A stretch of DNA of 64,000 nucleotides, from assembly GCF_017349295.1 (NCBI RefSeq), contig NZ_JAFMPK010000035.1:1-64000 (forward strand). Direction: 5' to 3'. The DNA comes from Myceligenerans salitolerans (lineage in GTDB: Bacteria; Actinomycetota; Actinomycetes; Actinomycetales; Cellulomonadaceae). Numbering within the stretch: position 1 is the stretch's first letter; the number at the start of each line of letters is the position of its first letter. The position numbers and the translations under genes were made by a program. Below the pieces are notes generated by a model, which saw only the letters and a list, made by a program, of their open reading frames with translations, had not been told where the DNA came from and made no database searches. Shown here piece by piece: positions 1 through 8,303 of the stretch.

Positions 1-899
1 CGCTTTTCCTCCCGGTGGGTGTGGATGAGGTAGGGGATGATGATGGCGGCGACGATGATCAGGAGGATGGCGCCGACGGCGGCGGCGTTGGCGTAGTCGA
101 AGCTGGATTTGAAGACGAACATGTCCACGGCGGGGACTTTGGTCTGGTAGTTGGCTGGTTTGGAGATCGACATGATGAGGTCGAAGGATTTGAGGGACAT
201 GTGTCCGATGATGATCAGTGCGGACAGGGCTACCGGGGACAGTTGGGGAAACAGGACGTGGCGGTAGAGCTGGAGTTCGCTGGCGCCGTCCATGCGTGCG
301 GCTTCGCGTAGTTCGTGGGGGATGCCGCGGAATCCGGCCAGGAACAGGGCCATGACGTAGCCGGACAGTTGCCAGATGGCGGGGATGGCGATGGCCGTGA
401 TGCCGAGGGTGACGTTGTTCCACCAGTTGTTCTGCAGGAAGTCCAGGCCGATGATCTGGAAGAGGCGGTTGAGGCCGGAGGCTTGTTGGTCCTGGTTGGA
501 GTTGAGCAGCCAGCGCCATACGACGCCGGAGGCGACGAAGGAGACGGCCATGGGGAACAGGTAGATGGAGCGGAAGAAGCCTTCGCCCTTGACGGGTTTT
601 TCCAGGAGCCAGGCCCAGCCGAAGCCCATGAGCATGGTGCCGGCGAGGAACACGCCGGTGAACAGCAGCAGGTTGGTCAGGGAGTGCTGGAAGTCCTCGC
701 TGGCCAGGAGGGTCAGGTAGTTGTCGAACCAGACGGTGACCGCGGGTTGCTGGCCGGTGGCCTGGGCCGCGGTGTGGTTGTCGGTGAACGACATCTGGAA
801 GTTCGCCGCGATCAGCCCGTAGACGAACACCCCCAGAAGCAGCAACGAAGGAGCGAGCAGAAGCAGGGCAGGCCCCACCCGCCGCAGGGTCTTGGACAT
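1..899 (-). CDS. Sugar ABC transporter permease (MalF type), 3' end beyond left edge
   Basis: Inner-membrane permease of a carbohydrate ABC importer. The reading frame opens at ATG 899 and stays open for 299 codons to the left edge, so the C-terminus is missing. The N-terminus (MSKTLRRVGPALLLL) is a first membrane helix, followed by a long external loop and further helices. The cytoplasmic EAA loop that docks the ATPase is visible (ELREAARMDGAS, then LYRHVLFPQL). The binding-protein gene lies 154 bp upstream on the same strand, with a stem-loop between, so the two form one operon. A second permease gene would be expected just outside the window. The substrate cannot be read from the sequence. 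Confidence 0.9.
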   Translation of the reverse strand, partial: MSKTLRRVGPALLLLAPSLLLLGVFVYGLIAANFQMSFTDNHTAAQATGQQPAVTVWFDNYLTLLASEDFQHSLTNLLLFTGVFLAGTMLMGFGWAWLLEKPVKGEGFFRSIYLFPMAVSFVASGVVWRWLLNSNQDQQASGLNRLFQIIGLDFLQNNWWNNVTLGITAIAIPAIWQLSGYVMALFLAGFRGIPHELREAARMDGASELQLYRHVLFPQLSPVALSALIIIGHMSLKSFDLIMSISKPANYQTKVPAVDMFVFKSSFDYANAAAVGAILLIIVAAIIIPYLIHTHREEK

Positions 900-958
900 G
901 GGTTTCCTCGAAGGTCGATGCACCCGCCACGAAGCCCGCCGGGGAAGGCCGCGGCCGG

Positions 959-1003
959 GCAGGACCTCCGGGCGCCGTCGTGGGAGCCACCCGGAGGTCC
1001 TGC
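959..1003 (-). promoter_or_regulatory. Intercistronic stem-loop between sugar-binding protein and permease genes
   Basis: Perfect 14-bp inverted repeat: arms GCAGGACCTCCGGG (959-972) and CCCGGAGGTCCTGC (990-1003) with a 17-nt loop. No T-tract follows. It sits inside the operon, so a leaky terminator or 3'-end stabiliser that raises receptor mRNA over permease mRNA is the likely role, as for malE-malF type operons. Confidence 0.75.
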
Positions 1004-1053
1004 GCCGCCGTGTTACGCCCGGCGGGCTTGCGGGTCGTGCTGGGTCGGTCGTC

Positions 1054-2340
1054 TCAGCTTTGTGTGGCTGTGGCGAGTTCGGTCTGGAAGGCGTCCAGGT
1101 CGGAGGCGCCGGTGGTGAACTTGCTGGTGGCGTCGCTGATCGCGTTCAGGGTCGCGACCGGGGTCGCGGCGCCGTGTGCCAGGGAGGAGACGATGGTGTC
1201 GTTCGCGAACGACTCGATCGCGCCTTGCTGGTACTCGGAGAAGTCCGCGGGGTCGGCATCGGTCCGTGCCGGGATGGAGCCCTTGGCGGCGTTGAACGCG
1301 GTCTGCCCCTCCAGGGACCCGATGGTCTCCAGCCACGCCTTGGTGCCCTCGGGGTGGGGCGCACCGACCGGCAGGGTGAAGGAATCGGCCAGGAAGTCGA
1401 ACGTGCCGGCAGTACCCGGAGAAGCAACGGCCACGAAGTCGGTGCCCAACTCCTTGTCCTGCTCCTCGAACGCGGCCACCGCCCAGTCACCCATGATGTT
1501 GAACGCGGCCTGACCATCGATGACCTGCTGAGTGGCCTCCGGCCAGTCCAGACCGTCCCGGTCGGAGTTCGTGAACGACATGATCGTCTCGAAGTCCTCC
1601 AACGCACCGGTCACCTCATCCGAGGACCAGTCCGTCGACCCGTCCCACAGACCCGAGTACGCCTGCGCACCCAGATCGGCCAGCAGCACCGTCTCCAGCA
1701 GATGCACCTGCGTCCACGTGGTCGCCACCGAGATCGGCGTCACCCCCGCCTCGTCCAGCTCCTCCAGATCCGCGATGAACGCATCCAGGTCCTCGTACTC
1801 ACCCGAGGGATCCAGCCCCGCATCCTCCAGCACCGCAGGATTGGCCCACAACACGTTCGCCCGGTGAATGTTCGACGGGATCGAGTAGATCGCCCCGTCC
1901 TCGGTCGAGAGCCGCTCCACCAGATCCGCCGGGAACGCGTCCGTCAGCCCGAACTCCTCGTACAGACCCGACACGTCCTCGATCTGAGCCGCATCGATGT
2001 AGTCCTGCAACTCCGCACCCGCGTGAGCCTGGAACGTGTCCGGCGGGTCCTGCGCCTGCAGACGCGTCTGCAGCAGATCCTTCGCCGCCGACCCCGCACC
2101 ACCAGCCACCGCACCGTTCACGAACTCGATGTCCGGGTGCTGCTCCTGGAACACCCCCACCAGAGCATCCAACCCCGCCTTCTCCGAACCCGCAGCCCAC
2201 CACGTGAACACCTCCACCTGATCACCGCCACCCTCGGAGCCGGCATCACCAGAACCACTACCGCCACCACACGCCGCCAGAACCATCCCCAGCACAGCGG
2301 CCGAAGCCACCACACCGGCCGACTTTCGATCTACTCGCAT
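1054..2340 (-). CDS. Sugar ABC transporter substrate-binding lipoprotein
   Basis: Extracytoplasmic solute-binding protein of a carbohydrate ABC importer, 428 residues, a usual length for the family. Start ATG 2340 is chosen because it gives a lipoprotein signal: MRVDRKS, hydrophobic stretch, lipobox LAAC with Cys24, then a Gly/Ser-rich tether. An upstream in-frame start exists but would bury this signal behind about 43 extra residues. A GGAAGG ribosome site lies 12 nt upstream. The mature part shows the SBP family 1 pattern (EVFTWWAAGSEKAGLDALV near the N-terminus, AAFNIMGDWAVAAF in the middle). It is first gene of the operon with the permease downstream. No ATPase gene is in view; such importers often share one. 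Sugar unknown. Confidence 0.9.
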   Translation of the reverse strand: MRVDRKSAGVVASAAVLGMVLAACGGGSGSGDAGSEGGGDQVEVFTWWAAGSEKAGLDALVGVFQEQHPDIEFVNGAVAGGAGSAAKDLLQTRLQAQDPPDTFQAHAGAELQDYIDAAQIEDVSGLYEEFGLTDAFPADLVERLSTEDGAIYSIPSNIHRANVLWANPAVLEDAGLDPSGEYEDLDAFIADLEELDEAGVTPISVATTWTQVHLLETVLLADLGAQAYSGLWDGSTDWSSDEVTGALEDFETIMSFTNSDRDGLDWPEATQQVIDGQAAFNIMGDWAVAAFEEQDKELGTDFVAVASPGTAGTFDFLADSFTLPVGAPHPEGTKAWLETIGSLEGQTAFNAAKGSIPARTDADPADFSEYQQGAIESFANDTIVSSLAHGAATPVATLNAISDATSKFTTGASDLDAFQTELATATQS

Positions 2341-2463
2341 TTCGAGCCTGAGCCTTCCTAGGTCGTTCGCAGATGTGCTCGCCGGAGGGGCCGGCGCACG
2401 ATGTCGTGGCGCCCCGCACCGCCGGCGAACGGTCGGGCCCGTGAGCCCCGTGACCTGCCTTCC

Positions 2464-2492
2464 ATGCAACGGGGGTGCGTGCGGGGTGTCAA
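2464..2492 (-). promoter_or_regulatory. Candidate promoter of the sugar ABC operon
   Basis: On the minus strand, a consensus -35 TTGACA (2487-2492) is followed after exactly 17 bp by TTGCAT (2464-2469). The -35 is perfect, the -10 weak (3 of 6), consistent with an activated or de-repressed sugar promoter. Transcription would start about 115 nt upstream of ATG 2340. Confidence 0.45.
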
Positions 2493-2704
2493 TCGGTGGG
2501 GATTTTTGACGCCGGACCGTGACCTGTTGACCTCTCGCCAGGGCCTCACCAGCGCTTATGCCCGGGTTCGTCCGCCCGTGACGTCGTGACTAGGTGGTTC
2601 CCACATCTTCGCTTGGTTACTGTTCAGCAACGGATCAGTCATCACTAGCATCGCGGGTGGCCCTCATGCGATGCGGGCGATGTTGCTCGCATCGTCGGTG
2701 CGCG

Positions 2705-2722
2705 CGTGACGACGTCGTCACG
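2705..2722. promoter_or_regulatory. 18-bp perfect palindrome, candidate operator upstream of S1 protease
   Basis: CGTGACGACGTCGTCACG reads the same on both strands and lies 63 bp before the protease ATG. Length and perfect symmetry fit a dimeric repressor or activator site. No regulator of matching type is adjacent. Just upstream, GCATCGC (2648-2654) pairs with GCGATGC (2668-2674). Confidence 0.5.
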
Positions 2723-2785
2723 TCCGCGTGCCGTGTTCCTCACCCACACCCCGGCTCCGGCCGGGCCCCATCGAGGGAGTAGCAG

Positions 2786-4363
2786 ATGCTCAGATCGTCG
2801 AGAAACTCCTATCGCAAGCCTGTGACAGCGCTGACGCCGTGGGCTGTCGCGACCGTACTCGTCGGCGCCACACTCGTCGGCGCCCCAGCCACCGGTGCCG
2901 AACCGGCCGAGCCCGCTCCGGCACCCGCGCCGGGCCTGACGGGCATCGCGCCGGAGCAGGTCGAGGCGTTCGAGCGGGATCTCGGCCTCACGCCCGAGGA
3001 GATTCCCGCACGGCTCGCGCTGGACGCCGGCGCAGCGGGCCTGGAGAAGCACTTCGCCTCGTCGCTCGGCGACGACTACGCGGGCACCTGGGTGTCCGAG
3101 AGCGGTGACGCTGTCCACGTGGCCGTCACGACGAAGGCCGCGGCGAACGCGGTTCGCGAGACGGGTGCCGAGGCCGTCGTCGTGCGGCACGGACTCGACG
3201 ACCTCACGCGGTGGAAGGAGGCGCTCGACGACATCGGAGCGCCCCGGTCGGTTCACGCGTGGTACGCCGACCCGGAAGCCAACGAACTCGTCATCGAGGC
3301 CGCCGACGCCGACGCCGCGCGTGCTCTGGCGAAGTCGGCGGGCGTACCGTCTGGTGTCGTGCGGGTGCGGCACTCCGAGACGGCTCCCGTACCCGCGCGC
3401 GACATCGTGGGCGGCAACGAGTTCCACCGGCCCACCGGTGACGGGTTCGTGACGTTGTGCTCGATCGGCTTCGCCGTCGCGGGCGGATTCGTGACGGCCG
3501 GCCACTGCGGGAACACGGGCGACGCGGTCAACGCGCCCGACGGTGCCGCGCTCGGTACGTACGCCGGCTCCCAGTTCCCGGGACGCGACTGGGCGTGGGT
3601 CAGGACCAACAGCAACTGGACACCGACTCCGGCGGTGAACAACTACGGGGGCGGCACGGTCGCGGTCGCGGGCTCGAACGAGATGCCGATCGGCGCCTCG
3701 GTGTGCCGGTCGGGCCGTACCACCGGCTGGCGCTGCGGCGTCATCCAGGAGAAGAACGTCACGATCAACTACGGGAACGGCGACATCCCGGGGATGGCGA
3801 CCGGCTCGGCCTGTGCCGAGGGAGGCGACTCCGGCGGCTCGGTGATCTCGGGTGACCAGGCGCAGGGTGTGACCTCAGGCCGGATCGGCGACTGCTCGAG
3901 CAACGGCCGGTTCATCTACCAGCCGATCAACCCGATCCTGGCGAACTACAACCTGAGCCTCACCACCACCGGGGGCGGCGGGGGCGGCCGAGAGATCGTC
4001 GGGTACGAGGGCAAGTGCATCGACGTGCCCAACTCCAACTTCTCCGACGGCGTGCCCCTGCAGATCTGGACCTGCAACGGTACGGGCGCCCAGCGGTGGA
4101 CGTTCCACTCCGACGGCACGGTGCGTGCCGGTGGCATGTGCATGGACCTCGCCTGGGGCGATCCCACGAACGGGACGACCGTGCAGATCGTGAACTGCAA
4201 CGGGAACGTCGCGCAGCAGTGGGTCCTGTCCGGGGCCGGTGACCTGGTGTCGATTGCCGCGAACAAGTGCGTGGACGTCCAGGGCTGGAACGGCAACGAC
4301 GGCACGAAGCTCGTGATCTGGGAGTGCCACGGCGGCGCGAACCAGAAGTGGTGGCTCAGGTGA
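2786..4363 (+). CDS. Secreted S1 (alpha-lytic/streptogrisin-like) serine protease with C-terminal ricin-B lectin domain
   Basis: Extracellular chymotrypsin-fold protease made as a preproenzyme of 525 residues. Signal peptide about 1-38 (hydrophobic core, then GAPATGAEP); alpha-lytic-type prodomain about 50-200, a folding chaperone cleaved on maturation; catalytic domain from about 207. The triad is visible: His240 (VTAGHC), Asp268 (GRDWAWV), Ser349 (EGGDSGGS). A Gly linker (394-401) leads to a ricin-type beta-trefoil lectin (403-525) with three QxW-like repeats (AQRW, AQQW, NQKW) and paired cysteines, suggesting anchoring to polysaccharide. Start ATG 2786 has GAGGGAG 6 nt upstream. Its last 8 bp overlap the end of the convergent ftsK-like gene. 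Substrate unknown. Confidence 0.92.
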   Translation: MLRSSRNSYRKPVTALTPWAVATVLVGATLVGAPATGAEPAEPAPAPAPGLTGIAPEQVEAFERDLGLTPEEIPARLALDAGAAGLEKHFASSLGDDYAGTWVSESGDAVHVAVTTKAAANAVRETGAEAVVVRHGLDDLTRWKEALDDIGAPRSVHAWYADPEANELVIEAADADAARALAKSAGVPSGVVRVRHSETAPVPARDIVGGNEFHRPTGDGFVTLCSIGFAVAGGFVTAGHCGNTGDAVNAPDGAALGTYAGSQFPGRDWAWVRTNSNWTPTPAVNNYGGGTVAVAGSNEMPIGASVCRSGRTTGWRCGVIQEKNVTINYGNGDIPGMATGSACAEGGDSGGSVISGDQAQGVTSGRIGDCSSNGRFIYQPINPILANYNLSLTTTGGGGGGREIVGYEGKCIDVPNSNFSDGVPLQIWTCNGTGAQRWTFHSDGTVRAGGMCMDLAWGDPTNGTTVQIVNCNGNVAQQWVLSGAGDLVSIAANKCVDVQGWNGNDGTKLVIWECHGGANQKWWLR

Positions 4364-7208
4364 GCGCCGGGTCGAGCACGACCTGACAGAGCACCGGGCC
4401 GGTAGGACCGCACCACACGGCACGCCCTGGGACGCCTCCCGAACCCGCGACGGTCGCGGGGGCTCCCAGGGCGACGTCGTCCGCGCGGTCGCGGCTCAGC
4501 ATCACGAGACGTGGACCGACGCCCAGGGAGTGGACGACTCCGGGGTGGCGCGTGGAGACGGCGACCGGTACGCCGGAGGGTGGTTCCCAGCCCGGCCGGA
4601 CCGAGCGAACGGCCTCCAGATCGTCGACGAGCAGGAGATCGGCCTCCGGGGCGGACGGCGAGCCGGGCGTGACGGTTCCCACTCTCATGCCGCTCATCCG
4701 CGCCCCGTGCGCCAAGGCGGCCAGCGCGGTGGAGCGGCCCGATCTCGCGCGGCCGAGCACGGCGAGGTTGCCGTCAGCGGGGTCCCAGCGGATCGCCGTG
4801 CGGCGCTGCTGGCCCGGGAGATCGCCGAGCGCGAGCAGGAGCCCGGGCGCCGGCCGGTGTTCTGCAGAGGCCAGCTCGGCATGAGTGACACGCTCGGGAA
4901 GCGGCGGCTGCCAGAGCGGGGCGTGGGCCGCGGGACCACCGTAGGCCGTGCGGATCGCCGCGACGAGATGGGTGGGCCCCAGGGGCTCGGCACGAGACCG
5001 GCGCGTTCCGGACGGTGACATGGTCGTGGACGCCCTGTCCGCCCTCTCGTCGCGGCTCCGCCCCCACGGCGTGGCTCGCCGGACCGGCGCAGTGGTCTCG
5101 CCCGGACCGGTGTGGGCGCACTGCAGCGCGACGGGGGAGCTTGACCCGATCCGCAGGATCGCCCGTCCAGGGCGAGCGACGGGGAGCGACGCGGCATCGG
5201 GACAGTCGACCACGTCGCGGGACTCGAGCGGATCCGTGACGCGGAGGGCGAGCCGCGCGGTGACGTTCGCACGTACGTCGTTGCTGACGGCTCCGGCCGG
5301 TCGCTGGGTCGCCAGGACCAGATGCACACCGAGCGATCGTCCCTGTGCGGCGATCCGGGCCAGGTCGGGAAGCAGGCCGGGCAGCTCGTCGGCGAGGGCG
5401 CGGAACTCGTCGACCACGACCACGAGGCGCGGCATGGTGCCCGCTGCCAGCGCCGCGATATCGGCGACGCCATGGTCGGCGAGGACCGTCTTGCGGCGTC
5501 GTAGTTCGGCATGTATTCCTTCGAGCGCCCGTGCCGCCAGCACCGGATCGAGGTCCGTGACGTGTCCGACGACGTGCGGCAGATCGGTCAGAGGGCCGAG
5601 CCCGGCACCGCCCTTGAAATCGACGAGGCCGAGCATCAGCCGGTCGGGCGGGTGCTGCAGGGCGAGTCCGAGCACGAGGGCGCGTAACAGTTCCGACTTG
5701 CCGGAGCCCGTGGTGCCGGCGACGAGGAGGTGCGGTCCGTCGGCCACCAGGTCCCATGTGACGGTGCCGGTCGTGGTGCGGCCGAGGGGTACGGCCCAGC
5801 TGCCGCCGCGGTGGCCCGTGACGCCCGCCGCGACACCGTCGAGGTCGTGCAGGCCGCCGAGCGGGACGTCGTCCGGCAGGTTGCTCACGGCGTCCGTGGG
5901 ACGGGCGGCACCGCTGAGCGTGGCCGGCGTCCGGCCGAGGTGCCGGGCGCCGGCCAGGAGCCGGGCGTAGTGTTCCGCCCACTGCGTCGTCACGCCGACG
6001 AGCGGCAGGGTCCGTCGGCCTCCCTCCGGTCCCGTGACGTGGATGTGGCGGTCCCGGACGGTGATGACGGTGCGGCATCCCGCGACGGCACCGAGGACGA
6101 CTGCGACGGCGCCCCGGGCGACCGCGCGACGCGCGGTGGCATGGTCGTCGGGCGAGCCGTGGTCGACCACGAGGACCGGGCCGACGGGGAGGTCGTCCGT
6201 CTCGGTGCCGCTGAGTCCCGGGCCGGTGAGTCCCGTGCCGGTGAGGCGGGGAGCGCGGCCGGCGAGAGCCGCGTCCGGCTCTGCCGGGAGCATGGCATGG
6301 TCGGCGGCGAGCCAGCGGCACCACGCCCAGTGGTGCGTGGCTCCGAGCACCAGCACCGGCCGCCCGTGTACGAGGAGGTCGGCGACGACGGCACGGGCCA
6401 CGGCGCGCGCGGGATCCGGTGCGCCGACGACCGCCACGGACCCGTCGCCCAGGAGCTCGTCCCACATCCCGCCGGGCCAGCCGGGACGGGGCCCCGCCTT
6501 CGACCAGGCGGACCGGGCCGCGCGCCAGGTACCCGGCGAGGCCTGGTGGGCGGCGACCGCGAAGGCGAGCAGCGCATCGGGTCCCGCTCGGTAGGCCTTG
6601 CCGGCGAGCGCGCCGGCCGTTCCGGCCGGTGCGCTGCGTCGCCGGAGCACCTGGGGAAGCACCGCCGCGAGACCCAGCAGCGCGAACAGGGCGAACACGG
6701 GCTGTCGCAGAACGACGGCCACGCCGACCGAGGCGAGTACGGGCAGGAGGCTGAGGAGCCACGTCACGTCGGCCGATGATCGCGGGGGAGCGAGGACTCT
6801 GCCCGCACCACCGCGCCGCAGGCGCAGTCCGTGACGGCGCCGCATGCCGTGGCCGCTCCGGTCGATCAGGCGTCGGACATCACGGACCAGTCCTCCGGTG
6901 ACGGGGAGGAGGACACCCGCCGCCGCTCCTTCGGTCCTCGTCAGCATCCACGACGCGCGGAGCACCGCGGCGGCGGCCGGTCCCGGCGCCGGGACCGGCC
7001 GCCCGGCCGCCAGCGTCGCGCCGGGGAGCAGTGGCCGTTCTCCGGCACGGCCGTCCTCGGGGACGGAGGCGCCGTCGGCCAGGAGGGCGCCCCGCAGCAG
7101 CTCCGGGCGGCGGAGAAGTGCGGCGAGCGGCTCTCGGAAGGTGGCGGGGGAGACGCCGTCGGACAGTTCGACGTCCTCCCCGGGGTGCACGGTCACGCGG
7201 ACGGTCAT
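4356..7208 (-). CDS. FtsK/SpoIIIE-domain ATPase, EccC-like (type VII secretion family)
   Basis: 950-residue membrane ATPase of the FtsK/HerA superfamily. Residues about 148-187 form two membrane helices. The main ATPase domain has Walker A GTTGSGKS (498-505), FKGGAG after strand 2, Walker B VVVVDEF with Asp600-Glu601, and sensor segment LATQRPAG. A second C-terminal P-loop domain is degenerate: GRARSGRS (819-826) has Arg825 instead of the Walker lysine, followed by LLLVDDLE. Tandem ATPase domains, one decayed, and lack of the FtsK gamma DNA-binding domain fit EccC/EssC secretion motors better than DNA translocases. ATG 7208 (MTVRVTVHPG) is preferred to an upstream start because the preceding 20 residues are Arg/Pro-rich. 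No WXG100, EccB, EccD or mycosin gene is visible nearby. Confidence 0.8.
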   Translation of the reverse strand: MTVRVTVHPGEDVELSDGVSPATFREPLAALLRRPELLRGALLADGASVPEDGRAGERPLLPGATLAAGRPVPAPGPAAAAVLRASWMLTRTEGAAAGVLLPVTGGLVRDVRRLIDRSGHGMRRRHGLRLRRGGAGRVLAPPRSSADVTWLLSLLPVLASVGVAVVLRQPVFALFALLGLAAVLPQVLRRRSAPAGTAGALAGKAYRAGPDALLAFAVAAHQASPGTWRAARSAWSKAGPRPGWPGGMWDELLGDGSVAVVGAPDPARAVARAVVADLLVHGRPVLVLGATHHWAWCRWLAADHAMLPAEPDAALAGRAPRLTGTGLTGPGLSGTETDDLPVGPVLVVDHGSPDDHATARRAVARGAVAVVLGAVAGCRTVITVRDRHIHVTGPEGGRRTLPLVGVTTQWAEHYARLLAGARHLGRTPATLSGAARPTDAVSNLPDDVPLGGLHDLDGVAAGVTGHRGGSWAVPLGRTTTGTVTWDLVADGPHLLVAGTTGSGKSELLRALVLGLALQHPPDRLMLGLVDFKGGAGLGPLTDLPHVVGHVTDLDPVLAARALEGIHAELRRRKTVLADHGVADIAALAAGTMPRLVVVVDEFRALADELPGLLPDLARIAAQGRSLGVHLVLATQRPAGAVSNDVRANVTARLALRVTDPLESRDVVDCPDAASLPVARPGRAILRIGSSSPVALQCAHTGPGETTAPVRRATPWGRSRDERADRASTTMSPSGTRRSRAEPLGPTHLVAAIRTAYGGPAAHAPLWQPPLPERVTHAELASAEHRPAPGLLLALGDLPGQQRRTAIRWDPADGNLAVLGRARSGRSTALAALAHGARMSGMRVGTVTPGSPSAPEADLLLVDDLEAVRSVRPGWEPPSGVPVAVSTRHPGVVHSLGVGPRLVMLSRDRADDVALGAPATVAGSGGVPGRAVWCGPTGPVLCQVVLDPALT

Positions 7209-7440
7209 GGCGTCCACGTTGCCCGACGGCTGTCGCGGGCGAGCGGGCCGTCCCGCGGCCCTGTGCACGACCGGTGTTCTCCACCGGCTTTCGTCCGCGT
7301 CACCGCCTGCGACCTCGGTGGTCGGGGAAGACCCCGGGTCGTCGGACCCACGGACTCAGGGTGGCTGTACGACCTGGGTATGACACAGCGTCCGCACAGG
7401 ACCATCCTCTCGCACGACGCGGGACCACCGGCCCGATCCG

Positions 7441-7483
7441 TAGATTCCGAGGTGTTCTTGAAACATCCCTTCGTTCCGAGGAG
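7441..7483 (+). promoter_or_regulatory. Candidate -10 and ribosome site of the MacB/FtsX-type operon
   Basis: TAGATT (7441-7446) would start RNA near 7453. The ribosome site GAGGAG (7478-7483) sits 7 nt before GTG 7491 and decides that start. The 282-bp gap to the divergent ftsK-like gene holds nothing else recognisable. Confidence 0.45.
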
Positions 7484-7490
7484 AACTTCC

Positions 7491-8303
7491 GTGGACACCA
7501 CCGTGTACGTCCCCGTCGACGGCACCCGCGCCGTCCGGGCGCGTGACCTCACCAAGACCTATGGATCCGGGGAGGCCGCCGTGCACGCCCTGGCGGGTGT
7601 CGACGTGGACTTCGCCGCCGGCGAGTTCACGGCGATCATGGGCCCGTCGGGTTCGGGCAAGTCGACACTGATGCATCTGCTCGCCGGCCTCGACACGGCG
7701 ACGTCGGGGCAGGCGTTCGTCGGGACCACCGACGTCACCGCCCTGAACGACAGCGCCCTGACGAAGCTGCGCCGCGACCGTGTCGGCTTCGTCTTCCAGC
7801 AGTTCAATCTCCTGCCGATGTTCACCGCCGAGCAGAACATCACGCTCCCCGTGGAACTGGCCGGCGGCACGGTCGACCGCCAGTGGTTCGGCACCCTCGT
7901 CGAGACGCTCGGTCTGACCGAGCGACTGACGCACCGTCCGGCCGAGATGTCCGGCGGCCAGCAGCAGCGCGTCGCGATCGCCCGCGCGCTCATCGCGCAG
8001 CCCGACGTCGTCTTCGCCGACGAGCCCACCGGTAACCTCGACTCCCGGTCCGGCGCCGAGGTGCTGAGCTTCCTGCGCCGCAGCGTCCGCGAGCTCGGCC
8101 GCACGATCATCATGGTCACGCACGACCCCGCCGCCGCGGCCTACGCCGACCGTGTCGTCCTGCTCGCCGACGGCCGGATCGCGGGTGACATCAGCGACCC
8201 GACGCCCGAGTCGGCGCTGGCCGGCCTGGACGCGCTGCGCACGCTGGAGCCGAACGTGTCGACGGGCACCACGCCGGTCGTTCCCGGGGCTGGTGCGCGA
8301 TGA
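7491..8303 (+). CDS. ABC transporter ATP-binding protein (MacB/LolD family)
   Basis: 270-residue cytoplasmic ATPase that drives a partner FtsX-type permease. Walker A GPSGSGKST is at 51-59, Q-loop FVFQQFNLLP, signature MSGGQQQR, Walker B VVFADEPTGNLDSRS, and switch His in VTHDP. The FNLLP and ADEPTGNLDS wording is typical of the MacB/LolD/FtsE group. GTG 7491 is chosen over the much longer open frame from 6831 because the extra part lies antisense to the ftsK-like gene and because GAGGAG sits 7 nt before the GTG. Its stop overlaps the permease start (ATGA at 8300-8303), so the two are co-translated. Such pairs export peptides or lipids or act as mechanical transmitters; the cargo is not evident. 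Confidence 0.93.
   Translation: MDTTVYVPVDGTRAVRARDLTKTYGSGEAAVHALAGVDVDFAAGEFTAIMGPSGSGKSTLMHLLAGLDTATSGQAFVGTTDVTALNDSALTKLRRDRVGFVFQQFNLLPMFTAEQNITLPVELAGGTVDRQWFGTLVETLGLTERLTHRPAEMSGGQQQRVAIARALIAQPDVVFADEPTGNLDSRSGAEVLSFLRRSVRELGRTIIMVTHDPAAAAYADRVVLLADGRIAGDISDPTPESALAGLDALRTLEPNVSTGTTPVVPGAGAR

Larger units (their letters stand above)
2341..2785. other. Divergent intergenic region between sugar ABC operon and S1 protease gene
   Basis: 445 bp without a credible gene; short frames here have poor codon use and no partners. It holds promoters for both directions: a minus-strand TTGACA/TTGCAT candidate (2464-2492) for the ABC operon, a nest of short inverted repeats built on GCATCGC/GCGATGC (2648-2691), and an 18-bp perfect palindrome (2705-2722) before the protease. 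The plus-strand TTGACC at 2527-2532 has no matching -10. Confidence 0.7.

Noticed and set aside
892-2361. 489-codon plus-strand frame over the sugar-binding protein
   Set aside because: Arg/His/Leu-rich shadow of a gene with a clear lipobox and family motifs on the other strand.
4361-4363. Possible frameshift at the protease/ftsK-like junction
   Set aside because: The 8-bp convergent overlap gives two normal C-termini (NQKWWLR and LDPALT), so no error is needed.
6831-8303. Long form of the ABC ATPase starting at 6831
   Set aside because: The first 220 codons are antisense to the ftsK-like gene; GAGGAG before GTG 7491 and family length fix the start.
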